Shown here one piece after another: positions 44,040 through 56,845 of a stretch of 64,000 nt of DNA; the stretch's first letter is position 1, and the number at the start of each line of letters is the position of its first letter. Location: assembly GCA_013407085.1 (NCBI GenBank), contig JACCGJ010001452.1:1-64000 (forward strand). Direction: 5' to 3'. The notes below the pieces were generated by a model. The model saw only the letters and a list, made by a program, of their open reading frames with translations, was not told where the DNA came from and did not search any database. The translations under genes and the position numbers were made by a program. Origin of the DNA: Atriophallophorus winterbourni. Its lineage: Eukaryota > Platyhelminthes > Trematoda > Plagiorchiida > Microphallidae.

Positions 44040-44872
44040 ATGAAACGCCGAAAAGGATTTACCGGACACCGATCGATTTTGTTCGCTCGGTCGGATTATA
44101 GATTTTCAGGTGACAGTCCACATGAAGTTGAACAAGACACAATAAGTTCTTGTGTTGTTAATTGGGATTGATGGCAAAGTGATCCATTCTCCAGTGTCTT
44201 CCGCTCTGGCCGACTTTTATCAGGTGAGGTACTTATATCACTTATAACTCTGTCTTATGCCCTCGTCGTTTTGGAGAAGATGAATAATTGTTTACCATTT
44301 CTTTTATTTCTGAAAGTTTGGGGAATCTCATATCTCTATATTCAACAGTGCGAAACTGGTGCTTCGTCAAATTGATGAGGTAGTGAGTAAAATGGAGTTG
44401 CGAGAAACCTATCAATTATAAACATAGGGTGATTTTCCTACTTATTCATTCATTAATTTTATGTTAATTGTTAATTCTACTTGAGTAATATTCGTGGATG
44501 CGCCATATCCATTTAATATTTTGATGTATGATTCTGATTAGATTTTGAAACATTGATGGATCAGTGAAACAGAACAATGCAGATGTTCAGGAACAGACGC
44601 ACTATTATCGTGTAAACTTGATACCCGCATTTGAATTAGACTACACGCATAGTAGTTCAATGTCCTGGTCACCGGCAGATGGACTCCTAGCTGAACGACA
44701 TTGTGTCTACCCAAGCAACCGTATAAAATAAAAATAGGCTACTTTGAATGAAATATTTAAACATCCGTACCAGATGGAATGCCAATCCGTAGTGGAATAT
44801 ACACAGGCTGTGCAATCGCTAATTGTTAGTGTTGAAGTTATGCAAATGTATGGGTTGTTGCACAGTAATTGA
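44040..44872 (+). CDS. Unrecognised small gene with very short introns, about 5 exons
   Basis: No family recognised. ATG at 44040 begins MKRRKGFTGHRSILFARSD. The model is exon 1 44040-44153, a short intron of about 43 bp to an acceptor at 44196, exon 2 to 44223, exon 3 44317-44382 (FGESHISIFNSAKLVLRQID), exon 4 44591-44704 (EQTHYYRVNLIPAFELDY, SWSPADGLLAERHC), and exon 5 44738-44872 (ATLNEIFKHPYQ, VEYTQAVQSLIV) ending LLHSN then TGA. The last intron is only 33 bp (GTCTACC to AAATAG) and precisely removes two in-frame stops. Junctions around exons 3 and 4 use GTGAGT and TTCAG in phase 0. The product is about 150 residues, soluble, partly helical, with no signal peptide. The exon 1/2 junction has alternatives (donor at 44110 or 44147). 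The 33-bp intron matches the style of CPSF2 and supports a real gene. Confidence 0.5.
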
Positions 44873-45897
44873 GTAAGTTTATCGTGAACATATGCATGAA
44901 TATGAGGTCATTTTCAAAAGTTATGCAATATTTTCGATCGCAAGTCTTCTTGGATTAAAAACACGTTCAATTATCAATATTTTCATCTTGAAAAGTATTC
45001 CGAATGTATCTAAGTAATTTATACGTTAAAGTGACTTGAAGACAATCACCACTGATTTCACCACTGATTTCGATGCTCATTCGGATCAACTGTTTCCGAA
45101 GAATATGAAAGCTAGCATGGTAATCAAATAACAGGTATTTCTTCCACATAGCCGAAGCTTATCTTATCTTACGGAACGGTATTGATGTTATTACAGAGGA
45201 GTAAGTAGTGCATATCATGAGCTCTCGGACGATATGTTGAACTTGATCCTCCGGTACAACACGAGAGCATGAAACGCCTAAAAGTTAGACGACTACAATC
45301 ACGAACCCACAAGAATTCTTTTTTTTCGGATAAATTGCATTGGAACAAGTTGAGTGATTACATCTTCGGAAGGACGAGCAGATACTCACAACTCCACTCC
45401 CACTATCTGTCAATATGCAAGTTGTTACGATCGGGTAAATAAGCCCAACGTTGTGAGGGTCGAATAGAACTAATTCAAGATTCAAGATTCAAGATGTCTG
45501 ATGAAAAATGAAAACAACTGTTCAATACCATAGGATGTACGTATAAAAGTTAAACATTTCGTACTTTTATGTTCGCGTCCATGTGCTTCAAATAATACCC
45601 ATATTGCACTTTGATATAGTGTTATTGTTATATTGAGAATATTTACGGAAATCTGTAACCGAGTAGAATTCAATCCTGGACCATTCCATTAAAAGTCAAA
45701 TGAGAAATTCCTGGTTCTATGGCAAAAAATGGTGTACTTTGCCACGGAAACACATTTCTCTAGATCAAGTGTGTGTGAGAAAGGCTAAAGAGCAATTCAG
45801 ATGACAAAACATTCTTCATTATCAGTTCACAAGTTGTATTAAAATTATATTTGTGGACAATATCAATATTAAATGGCACGCTCCTTCATCGCTTCCA

Positions 45898-46402
45898 ATG
45901 GCTTTTATCCGAGGGCTTTTTCTTATTTTTCTGAGTGTTGTCGAACTTGAACATCATACTCAATTTATCGTCAAGGTATGTCGGCTTGAGTGCTCGTGCA
46001 CTAGCATTAACTCGTTGAAATACAGAACATTTCTGGGTATGCATGCCATCGGAAGTTTGTTTATCTTTCAATATGCAAGTATCTTCTTTAGTAACACCGC
46101 TTATGCATGGAATCGGTTTTTTGTCGGCAGATTTGTTCCTCAGAAACTCCAAAAAAATTAAACTTCGGTTGGCTGTAGTTTATATAATATTACCAGGCAT
46201 TTGTTTGTGGCAGTGTAGAAACAAAAACTTATTTCAATCAGATTTGGTCCGCTTTTCGGTTCAGAATCTTCGGCAGACTATATTTGCTCCGCATGCAACG
46301 TTATATTATGAAGAAATTGTCTTCAACATTACGTTTGATAGCTTTACTGTTAGAAATACTAACGTACCTGCGGATATAGATGAAATCATTGTGGTTTCAT
46401 AG
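45898..46402 (+). CDS. Candidate two-exon small secreted protein
   Basis: Exon A (45898-45975) encodes a convincing signal peptide (MAFIRGLFLIFLSVVE) and ends at GTATGT in phase 0. A pyrimidine-rich acceptor at 46264 opens exon B in phase 0, rich in beta-prone residues (APHATLYYEEIVFNITFDSF) with a potential N-glycosylation site (NIT), and stopping at TAG 46400-46402. AATAAA lies at 46573-46578. Joined, it encodes 71 residues. Alternatively exon B continues by splicing (possible donors in phase 0) into the exons at 47319-47785 through an exon not identified. No family recognised. Confidence 0.35.
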
Positions 46403-47318
46403 TTCCGTCCAAACACCTGTCAATTTACACATCTAAAAATAGTAACTGATTTTTTCCAAGTCAACTCGCCTAACTTTCATCGAGTGGCAATAAGTACAAC
46501 TTGGAAGTGTGTAACATTACAATTGTTTTCCTTTCTTATACATCAACTTGCAAAATTGGTTATTTTTCATTTAATAAAATGTTTCAAATGATATTTAACA
46601 CGGAGTATATTCTGATTCTACAGAAGTATCTGGTTATCAATTTACTGGCTTCTTATCATCAATAATATCGTGAATCTTGCTTAACTGGGGTGCATTTACA
46701 TCAAAAAGCGTCTTCACAAAACCGTTACTAAAATGCAGAGACAGCAATATCCCCGCCATTCTTGTAACCGAAGGAAAATGTGAAGTAAATTATAGTTTGA
46801 ACATCATTAAATTTTACTAGTACATTCAAGCTTTAGAAGACTGTTCCTCAAATGTGATCGGAGTAAACTGGCACGCGTCGAGTCTTGCTGATTTAGTACC
46901 AGCTTGAACTGTGCTTTTGTTTTAAATTTTGACCTGCATGAACTCACTAAATCATTTCCGAATTTGTGTGTACAAATCGTTCCAGTTGAGAGCGCTCGCA
47001 TAAACCACTCGAGATGCAGGAACTTTGAGCACTACATACACTCGCTTAGTTCGATGAACAAGCGAGAAAAATGAGAATGGTCAAAAACTATTCACATTAT
47101 AATAATGAATAATGAAGCTACAGAACTGTACGCAAAGGTTTTACGCCCTGCATTTTCAAACATCTCGACTCGCTGTACTCATCCTCATGATCATGCATAT
47201 CATTTACATTGCTTTTGGCTTCACGTTACGAGATCATCCATATACTGTTTGAATGTAGCACAACGAAAATAGTTATTTAATAGCATTAACAGAAACTGTC
47301 CTTTGATTACAACGATAG

Positions 47319-47785
47319 CACGTATAATCCCCAATGATAACGTGACTATTCGTAACCACGATGTAGAAACAATCCGGTATAAATTCCATCATACGGATTT
47401 CAAATTTATTGATATGGATGACAGTTTCCTGCATCCCCTGTTTTCAGTGAAGGTGGTAGATAACGTCGAGCCTGCGAAGTATACTAGCCAAGTTATTGTG
47501 AAATATTCGTCAAAGTTAGAATTAACCGGGATAGAGTATGTGATTTAATCGCCATATTTTATGTGTGCGCTTATACTTTGAAATTATTTTTAAACTATTG
47601 TAAATATTATATATATTATATATATAGTCATGAAATATTAATGATAATTATGCTTCGTTACGGTGTAGTAATCAGTCATTCGTGGAGAATACCACCTCAG
47701 TACGATCAGATAAATCCGAGATTCATCTTGATTTGAAAGATAACGTTTTTACAGTTTTCACCATAAAATCTGCTTTCAAATGTTG
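47319..47785 (+). CDS. Candidate ectodomain exons, beta-strand rich
   Basis: Exon C (47319-47535) reads ARIIPNDNVTIRNHDVETI then FSVKVVDNVEPAKYTSQVIV and KYSSKLELTG, ending at GTATGT in phase 2. Exon D (47669-47785) begins after TGTAG in the matching phase and reads NQSFVENTTSVRSDKSEIHL then FTVFTIKSAFKC, ending at GTAGAG in phase 2. Alternating hydrophobic residues and NxT/NxS sites suggest an extracellular beta-sandwich. Exon B at 46265 has a similar rhythm and may be a related repeat. No named domain can be assigned, and the next exon downstream was not found. It could belong with the transmembrane exon at 57902, but phases do not allow a direct D-to-57902 join. Confidence 0.4.
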
Positions 47786-48339
47786 GTAGAGGTTTTCCAT
47801 TATGTGAGAAAGGCGAGTGTATGGGAACCATGTATTTTATCCATAGATTTTCTACACTGCGAAAACTGCACGAGATGTAGCCGGTCTTATTCAATTTAAG
47901 TTTGACAACTTAACAACAGGGTGATCCGGTAAAGCAGTGACATCCTCTTTTACTATCTTGATTGCATTATCAACAATGTTTATAATTAGGCAATCCTCAC
48001 TTAAATGTTACGAATGAAAAATGAAATATTATCTTATCACCTACTAGACTTTACATTGTCTTTAAATGCGGGCAAGACTTCGTGATACAGCTCAGGGCAT
48101 CTAACTGTGTGCCCGACACATGTTTAGCGAAAGTTGAGTACATAATAGGAGATTTAAAAACTGTAGCATTCTGTTCAAGTTACTTTCTGTGCTACTTACT
48201 GTGTTCTTAATAGCATGAAGTTCACCGACTGTTTGTCTTACACACAAGAGTAATCTTTGTAATTGATGATACAATGAAAATTCTTGGTATTATTCTAAAT
48301 TTGAATGTTCCTCTAGGTGTACCAAAGCAAGAGGAAGAG

Positions 48340-49320
48340 TTCTGAGCCTTTCATAGTTCACACAAATGAATTCTCGTATAAAATTTGCCTTGCCGCTTCT
48401 GAACCCATTTTGATCTAGGGTATATGTATCGTGGGATGTACTTTTTACGCTTTTTCGGTGTTGAATATTTCAGCTGGTTTGATTGGCGTCTTGAAAACTC
48501 TCTGGTTAGCCATGTTGTATAAGTTCCGGCTGGCTTCGTAATTGCCATGTTTCTTTTATAAACTGTTGTACATAAGTGCACAATAGTATCGAATTTCGTC
48601 GGTGCTAGTGATAACTGCCTATGATGAATTGAAGTATATCTCAGGACATCATAAGTGCTGATTGACTTGCGATTAACTACAGTTTTCATTTTATCATTCA
48701 CGTTTTGCGCCAAGTCTTTTGCGACTTCAATTCAACAATCCAACTGCCGCAATTGTAAAATGCAGCTAGCCTGTCATGCTTTATGTTAATAAATGTGTCG
48801 TCAGCATATCACCACCACAGTTTAGGATGAATATTTTCATTGCCGTGCACTTCATTTTGAGAATTCTCCATTTACTTATCTGTCAACACTGGAGCTACAA
48901 GTGAACTAATCGCAATTCCCCTTTTCTCTCTATAAACTGCCCACTTACCAAGAAGTAGTTCATATTCATGCAACTTGCCACGACTTTAATAATTTGCTGA
49001 ACACCTAAATCGGTACGATTGTTCAAACTGGCGTTTGCTTCCAGTGTACGTGTTGCTATTTATAATGTGCTTGTTCGATATACATCCTTGAACAAAGCGC
49101 TTTCGACGAAGCTGAAAATAAGCTCTTCATCTTGTACACATACGTGTATTCTTAATGAACAAGTCTCTGCACAAGATTCCTTATCACTGCCTAAATATAA
49201 CAAACATACTATAATGCAATTATTTATAATTCTTATATCTTCACTATTGTCTATCAATTTTTACGTGCCTCCAGATAAGTGTCATTCTTACTGAGAATCA
49301 CGTTGACTGTAACTTCATCA
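48340..49320 (-). mobile_element. Divergent Penelope-like reverse transcriptase fragment
   Basis: The minus strand encodes LIFSFVESALFKDVYRTS, then GKWAVYREKRGIAISSLVAP, then LWW-YADDTFINIKHDRLA, which match the palm blocks of Penelope-type enzymes but differ much from the two other copies. Broken by stops. Confidence 0.6.
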
Positions 49321-49439
49321 GCTGAAATGATATCTATATCCAGGTACGTTTAGCGCTTCAGGAGTGCTTTTCGCCTATGTAGCGTGTTTAAATCTCGCTT
49401 GCTGTGTGATATATTCAATAAATCAAGGATTATTGATAA

Positions 49440-49740
49440 AAAGTGCACTCTTTACAAAACCACGGTATTACGGTATTAATGAAAATGTCAAAAGTATTAA
49501 TATAAAACGAGTAAAGTATATCAAATCTGTGGCTCACGAGTGATGTCTGTTTGCATATATAATTCTAATTTCGCTTTAAACATTGCCCCGGAAAGTTCAT
49601 CACGTGTCGAGGTAGGGAATTCCAGAAAAATATAACACATACGACAAAAAAGGCGCTGATAATTAATACGGAAACTTGGTATGTAAATGGATAAGGTATG
49701 TCCACGTGTCACTTTCTCATCACACTCGGTATGTACGCCA
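49440..49740 (-). mobile_element. CR1-like LINE reverse transcriptase 3' end
   Basis: The minus strand encodes TRGHTLSIYIPSFRINYQR then EFPTSTRDELSGAMFKAKLE. It matches the fragment at 30450-30670, including part of the non-coding tail (ACGGTATTAATGAAAATG). Confidence 0.72.
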
Positions 49741-50859
49741 TTAATTCATAATTTTCCGACAATTTTTACTGCCGAAATCACCCTTTTTGTCTTGAATTAA
49801 TTGGATGAATTCAGTGGCAGGTTAAAGCATTTAGTCTCAGGAGGCCACGCATTGGTTTGATTTAAGCGTGTGTACTACTAACAAACCAAGGTAAACCTTT
49901 GTGGCTTTCACACAAGTATTGAGCGTGAGTTGTTGTTACACACTTTCACTACCGAATACTAGATAAACAAAAGACAGTGGAAACAATCAATCTAACCGCT
50001 GTGCCATATGAGCTATTCTGTTAAAACAAAGTGTACTCTTTATGTGCTAACTTGTTTCGCGCATATTTTGTCGCTTGAATGATGAAATGGTTTATCATAT
50101 GCGATTTGTTTACAACACTACGGTCAAACAAAATTCAAGAATTTAAGGTGGCAAAAACACATAGCTTCACAATTACCATAGCATAATAAATATTCGTTTA
50201 TGAAAATGAAATAACACATAATAATGTAACGTCACGTATAGTTTAGTTGAAATCTTACCATGAGTTAATACGCTGGTGCCATAAAAATTTTATACAACAA
50301 ACACGTGTCTTAATGTTTGAGGAGGCTCAGTTTTTGCATTTGTTTCCCGTATGTTAGTTTCTGGAAACTACTCATGAGTTTGGTTGCAGGATGGTATATC
50401 CTATCGAGCAATCGTATATCCTTTATAACAAGGGAGTCCAAGATTTAGACGCTTGCTTTATGCTTGAAATTTTGTAGGTTTTCGTGATTGTAGGCGAAGT
50501 TCCGACTAGAAGTTTCTGGAAATCCGTAGCAACGTAATAAGGAACCCGAAAGCACACTTTTATATGACCTCACAATACACGTCGTTCATTAGGCTGCAGC
50601 AAACCAAGACGCCAAAATCCATTTCCGAATCATTCCAGTTCAAAGTTATCTGTTTAAAGTGATATGGGTGCTTGAATGGCTTACCGATTTGCGGCGCCTT
50701 GCATTTTCAAAAATTGAATGGTAGCTTATTTCTTACGAACCTTTAAGAACATCTAAATCACTTTACCGGGTACACACAGGTCGGGGTAGATTTTACCTGC
50801 GTCAAATTTCAATATCGAAGGAAAGAGAACCACCTCGCAAAAAAGCATTTGTTGTTAGT

Positions 50860-52031
50860 CGCCGTTATAAGAAAAGTACTGGCCCGAGGACGGAACCTTG
50901 CGGTACACCACTAGTGGCATAAATGACTCGTGAATATTCGCCTTTGATTCTTTCAATTACCTTAAGCTCGGTGAGGTGGCTTTCAAGCCATACGAGTAGC
51001 AGCCCGCTGATACCCATCTGCTGTAGCTTTCGCAGTAGTCAAACGTGATCAACTCTGTCAAAAGCTTTAGACATATCTAGATAGCAGGCATGGATGCAAG
51101 CCTCTTCGTAAACCGATTGAGTTCAGTCGTTTAGCATCGTCAACAAATTTGTCGAGCATGTGCGGGATACTACCATACTGCTCTACAGACAGTATATTTC
51201 GCGACTCAAAATGATAAACCATTTTCTCCGTCACGATACGCTTTATAACTTTAAATATCACAAAATTTAAGATGACAGGACGATAGTTTGCAGAATCTGA
51301 AAGTCTACTGCTCCAGTAGATAGGTGAAATCACCCACTTCTTGGGTTAGAGAGTGTTAACACGATTTACTAAATGGTGCGCATAGATGCTGGGCACAGAA
51401 TTGTATTACAAATGATGTAATCCGAGTTTCGTTGGCACAAATGCCGTAGAATAACAGCTGAAATGATCTCGATTTCAGTTAGCTGTTGCATCACGGTTGT
51501 TGTCGGTAAATCTTCAGCCAGTGTGATCGTTAACGAACTCAATACTTTTGCATAAAAGCGTGCAACATCATCAGCTGTTTCCTTTGCCAAGGCAGTTAAT
51601 CCACCACAATTAAGTACAGGGAACATCCCTGGTTTCACACTGAATCGAGTATGGACAACCCGATATATCAATTTATGATTTTTTTACAATTAAAAAACAA
51701 GAGGTAATTGCACCTTTGCTATTTTACTTTATAATGGCGTGTAGTAGACTGACTACTACAATAACGTTCCACGAATGTAGGGGAAAACACACAGGACAGC
51801 GAAGATTTTATCGCGGTAGCCAAAATGTGTACAACGGTACAGAAGTTCAGTCACGTAGAACGCGTGAGCGGAAGAAATTGTCAAGTTCAATGTTTTTAGG
51901 CACATGCGTTCAATTTGTTCCAAATTCCGCAAATTGTAGGCACGATGCATCACTCCTGATTTTTCTGTGTTGAACCTACGCAGATTGTTATGTAAGTGTG
52001 GGGCATGTAAACAACACTTTACTTTGCTCAT
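50860..52031 (-). mobile_element. CR1-like LINE, linker and reverse transcriptase
   Basis: The minus strand encodes GGLTALAKETADDVARFYAK (about 51600), SPIYWSSRLSDSANYRPVIL (about 51320), and a GVPQGSVLGPVLF-like block near 50910-50880. A further piece at 51756-52031 (YNLRNLEQIERMCLKTLNL) resembles the C-terminal part but lies upstream, so the element is rearranged. Confidence 0.72.
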
Positions 52032-52881
52032 TCAATAGCTCGGCGAGCGCTTGACCAGAAATCATATTGTGATTCTATGTTTGAATATCGCGGTTCGTTG
52101 ATCGAGCCCTATCAAACAGTAGCTTAAAAGTCCAACTTTTTGATAAAAAGCATCTTCGAATGTTGAGGCGTTACAACATAAATGCAATTGCATCTTACGG
52201 TTCTTACACGTATTAGAACCTTTCCAAAATTTTTGTAATCAACACAAAAGAGTAGGTATTTTGGCTATTTCGATATGAAATACTCACTAGAATACTAGCA
52301 TTAGACTAACTCAATGAAAATGACATTGTCCGAAGCTGACCTGTTAGGTGTTGTAACGGCACGCACAAATTGCACAAGGACGTGACCATTTTGAGTAAAA
52401 TTAAGATGCTAATTGGCTTAATGCAAATATAAATTTGTACGAATGCACCTACTTCAGTTCGCTTGTCAAACTAGGATTCTATTGTCAGCTTTGAATGAAT
52501 ACTTTGCAAGATGCTCCTCAGTTTACATCCGCAGTGAACGCAACCGATTTAGCGTATGTGCTCTCTGATTTTTACTTTAAAAATTGAGTCAAAACTTTTA
52601 TGTTGTTAATATGCTGTTAATATGCTGTTAATGTTTCATTTTTTGAGCATGAAAGTCATGGGCATTAAACGGCTGCAAGTAATTACCAAAAATCTCTCAC
52701 TCAATATATTTTCAAGAATTTCTAGTAGTTAGTTTGTTTAACTATTCTTCTATCACAAGATAGTATTTATTAAAATAAATCTAGTTTGTAAGGGTGGTTT
52801 CAAACAAGTTTCAGCTACATATATTGACAAAATGGATGCTGTTGAAGTTGTGTTAATGCTTCTAAGTTTATCATTTTGCAA

Positions 52882-53202
52882 TTAATACACACAAAATAAA
52901 CACAAAAACACAAAATAACTAAATTTTATTCCACGAAATGTTTTAACAGATCGGAAAAGTTTAACGGAAATATCACGTGGTTGCAAAGCTATCATCTTCA
53001 TGCATTCATGTGATCTTTGTGTTTGGATATTCAAAAAGTGTATAGTTGTGCCACTGCGTATTTTTCTACTCAACTGAAAATTAGTTGCATGTATAAAGAC
53101 TCGATAAGCTGCGTTCAATTGCTTGTTGGTATCCACTATCACCTCAAATTCGTTTACAGTATAGGATCTTCGAGTTAATTTTAACAACATATATCCGCAC
53201 AT
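52882..53202 (-). CDS. Unassigned 106-codon open frame
   Basis: A minus-strand frame in a gene-poor stretch includes VNEFEVIVDTNKQLNAAYRV and KIRSGTTIHFLNIQTQ. No family, splice context or neighbouring exons recognised. It may be a chance frame. Confidence 0.15.
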   Translation of the reverse strand: MCGYMLLKLTRRSYTVNEFEVIVDTNKQLNAAYRVFIHATNFQLSRKIRSGTTIHFLNIQTQRSHECMKMIALQPRDISVKLFRSVKTFRGIKFSYFVFLCLFCVY

Positions 53203-53469
53203 TTAGCAAAACTCGTTGACGAGGTGCTCTGAAGCTTTAGCATTAGCAAATGGAGCTATTCGATTAATCGCTGATCGATTTGATCAGGATAAATGATTTT
53301 CTAACAACAGTCCCAATGATGTTCAACCACATGCATTAGCGTTAAATAATCTCAGTATTTGCCTTCTTATTTGTATTTTGGCAGGTCTGATCGGAATCCT
53401 AATTGGTGCTACTCGCGACACAATTAAATAAGCAATCATAAACAAAGGTTTAATAATCAGTTTGTGGAT

Positions 53470-53580
53470 GCTCGCATCCCTGCCCCAACACACCACAACG
53501 GTTTCTGGCTGTTTGCTGTCGTCAGGTGGAGATAGTAAGATAGGGTTCAGTGAGGCTTAAAACAGTGGACATAAATTCCG
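53470..53580 (-). repeat. Dispersed repeat R2 with hammerhead-like core
   Basis: Minus strand: CTGACGA (53525-53519), AGC-AAACA-GCC, GAAA (53505-53502), then ACCGTT; stem III palindrome lost. Confidence 0.65.
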
Positions 53581-53679
53581 CTGTTGATCAAAGTGACACA
53601 GTCAACCTTTGGATGCCCAATTCACTCAGTGGGTCTAAGTCAACCGAAGAAATAAATTGAAATGACCCGATTTGCGAGT

Positions 53680-53800
53680 GTTCACATCCCCTTCACTTAC
53701 ACACCACAACCAGTTTCTGGCTGTTTGCCCTCATCAGGTCGAGACCGTAATGATTAGGTTCAATGGGCCTTGAAACAGTGGTAGAGTGGTAAACAACGCT
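53680..53800 (-). repeat. Dispersed repeat R2 with hammerhead core
   Basis: Minus strand: CTGATGA (53737-53731), stem II GGC-AAACA-GCC, GAAA (53717-53714), then ACTGGT with one wobble. Confidence 0.7.
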
Positions 53801-54875
53801 ATACCTGAATCCCACTCTTAATCAGATTCAATATATTTAGGACGCCCACTTTGATTAACGCAAGCAAAATTGTAGGTAACGAATAAGTTTTAGACGCGTC
53901 AAGGGACTATTTCTTTAACATGGGCAAATTGCAAGCAACACGTGATTTAACTAATTAATGAATAATAATAATAATTGAACCAACGTTGATTAGCCAACTG
54001 CAGTATTTCCAGCTTTACGATGATACACTTAATAGTCAAAAACGATTATAAATTATGGATGATGGATAATAAAAGAAGCAGTAAATTATGCATAAGAAAC
54101 CACCATATTATATATGATGAATACGGATGAAATTAACCTTACTTATAAAAGCTCAATAAAAACATAAGTGGATAATTATGAAGACAACGAATAGAGTCCC
54201 TTCCGGAGCACACAAGCAACACTGAATGTCCATTCAGTGTTCGCGTATACAAAATTTCTTCGATGGACGAGCAACAGGATAGAGCGTGAAGGTTGAACTG
54301 TTTTTGCGGTACCAATTTCGTGTATTTTATCACTAATTTATTTCGAAGTAAAATGTTGATGACATATTAACCAATTGTATCCATAAGAAGACAACAGATT
54401 TCTGATAGGAAAATGTGTTGTTATTCATATCAAGGACGAATTTGAAGCTGTGTTAGCTAGTTATTGTGCATTGTGTTAAATAACGCTGCCTCATATAAGT
54501 TATTTATAAAAGTATACCACGAGGAACGAACTCACCAATCAGCTTTGAATAAAGAACAAACATTTGTCTGAAACTGAAATGTTTTAAACATTTGCTATTT
54601 CAACTTAACGATTCGTAAGGTTCATATAATATTGATTTTATTCTTGGACGATTTCTAAAACCGAGCATTTTAAATCAAATAATGGAAACCATACCAACTC
54701 GTTTACTTTCTATCAAACAAATTACTTAGAGAAATATTGTCTAAGATAATTTGAGGTAAAAATGAGACAAAAGGTACGTAGGCTCGGACATTAATACACT
54801 TTGGATCTCGAAGCTTGATGAATATACGGTAAACCCGATCATCTCTATTGAAGTCTCAGACGTTATATATGCTTT

Positions 54876-54929
<54 letters not shown>

Positions 54930-56090
54930 TGATTGCTCGTGTTCCGTATGCTGGAATATAATTTGTTTCATTCATTTCCACATAATGATTTGCGGTTGTT
55001 TCACTGATCAACTGACAAGTGTTGGGTAAGGTTTCGTGCTATTTGAAACAGTTTTGTATTTAGAGAAGAAAAAAATAAATATCACGTGTTATTGCTTCAG
55101 CTGGTTTGCTTGATATCAATGTTGACAAAGGCAATGAGATATCAAGAACTAAACATTTGTGAACACACGTTGGCTCAATAGTATTGATCACTATCGCCTC
55201 AGCTGTTCTCAAAATGTTCGAGCAAGTCTTTGTGATTTCTGTGTTGGCCAACATCAATATCGACCGAACCAGATTCAGCAATGAAACGTTTTTTTATTTT
55301 TGTTCGTGTTTACGCTTTGAAGTTAGTCAGATTCATTTATCCAGTTTAATGAATATATTCTGAATTCTGAGGATTGTGAAAAGGATAGAAATCAAAAGCT
55401 TAACATGTGTGATTTTCACACAGTGACTCTAGTCATACCCAATTCGAATACTTCGCGATTGTTCTGATTCTACTCATTTCCATATTATCACATTATTGAT
55501 TGTTTAAAATGCTACTTTCTTTCTTCATTATCACATCACACGATCTTATCTAATGGCGAGTTATTTCCATATAGTCAATATGATTAATTCATCTTAAAAT
55601 GTAGTACATTTATTTAGCGCAACCATTATTTAGGGTTAAATGACATGCAACCATACACCGATTTCCACATAAAATGAAAGCACCATGATTAAAAGTCACA
55701 ATAATTTGCACTTTTAGAAATTTGACAACCTAACTGCGTTGAACGGAACACTCAGTCGAGTAATAGTACATACATTCTTCAATGTTTTATGACGGCGACC
55801 ATCAGACGTAAGTAATTTATTCCCAGACGACAAATTAAATAGCAAAATAGCGAAACAAACAGAGTTTGAACTTTTGCTTCAAAGTTTAATCTTTGCTATT
55901 TCTCCACAGTTGTAATGCATGCAGATCCTAATCGCAATAGCCCTTTCCGATCAGTGTTAACATTACCAACACGGTATTGAGTTGTGTGTGTGTGTGATGA
56001 AAAACGAGTATGCCATTAGAAAATAGTTTTGACTGATCAAGGAGACATATTCATCAAAAACAAAGTTTGTAATGAATCGGTTATAGCGTA
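53801..56090. other. AT-rich gene-free stretch
   Basis: Apart from a TA microsatellite, no gene, repeat or transposon piece is recognised. An acceptor-led segment at 53386 just upstream (GLIGILIGATRDTIK then TAA) could be a tiny terminal exon. Confidence 0.4.
54878..54927. repeat. (TA)n microsatellite
   Basis: About 50 bp of pure TA repeat. Confidence 0.95.
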
Positions 56091-56094
56091 ATTT

Positions 56095-56139
56095 ATTGGT
56101 GACGTTTCGCTTCTGACACAGAAGCTTCGTCAGACCAAT
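56095..56139 (-). ncRNA. Hammerhead ribozyme (R3), best copy
   Basis: Minus strand, 5' to 3': stem I strand ATTGGT, core CTGACGA (position 7 of the core is free to vary), one unpaired A, stem II GCTTCTG-TGT-CAGAAGC (7 perfect pairs), GAAA, palindromic stem III ACGT, cleavage-site C, then ACCAAT closing a perfect 6-bp stem I. Every invariant core base is present. A loopless stem III implies function as a dimer. Confidence 0.75.
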
Positions 56140-56574
56140 GGTGTCAGTACGAACAGTTATCAAGTTTCAATTGCATTCACCTCACCAATCCTAAGCTGGC
56201 GAAGTACTGCACAGGTCATGGTGGGCGCTAAGTTTGTCAAGGATTGTGAGATTACGGCAATTGTTAAACCCCATTAGTGTTAAGTAGTTCTTTAACATGT
56301 GAATATGTCCTTAAAGTATCAATTATTTTACGCATCCCTTGAACAAAATTTCCTCAGCCATTTCAAAATGTAAAGGTGAACTTAGAATGATTCTGAATGT
56401 AAAGCGGCAAATTGATAGCATGAGAAGTTTAGATATGAATCATTGTAAGCAGCACTTTCGCGATAACCGTCCTTTTACTCGAGAATAAGCCAGTGTGTAT
56501 ATGTATTGCTTGGGGTATATACAGACGACGATACCATGGGTAGACGTGATATTAACGAGTAGTAATCAAGGATT

Positions 56575-56735
56575 CATGTAGCTAATTGTGTCCTTGACTT
56601 ACTTGACTTAATCCCTTGAGTTCCTGGAGGAACATAGGGCCTCGGCTACTTGTCTCTAGTTTGGTCTGTCCATAGCAGCCAGTTTGATGTCGTTCCAGTT
56701 AAGTCCACACTTGGGGATTTCCTCTTCAAATATAA
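56575..56735 (-). mobile_element. LINE C-terminal fragment
   Basis: The minus strand encodes GLNWNDIKLAAMDRPN then RQVAEALCSSRNSRD, the typical last block of RTE-like LINE polyproteins. Confidence 0.6.
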
Positions 56736-56764
56736 TTAAATATCATATTATCAGTTATATACAC

Positions 56765-56845
56765 CTACTGTTTCAAGGCTAAATGAACGAAATCGTTGGG
56801 TTTACAACTGATGAGGGCAATTGCCCTCAAAAGTAACTGATGCTG
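56765..56845 (+). repeat. Dispersed repeat R2, degraded
   Basis: Keeps CTGTTTCAAGGC, ACTGATGAGGGC and a perfect GGGCAATTGCCC hairpin, but GAAA is lost. Confidence 0.5.
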
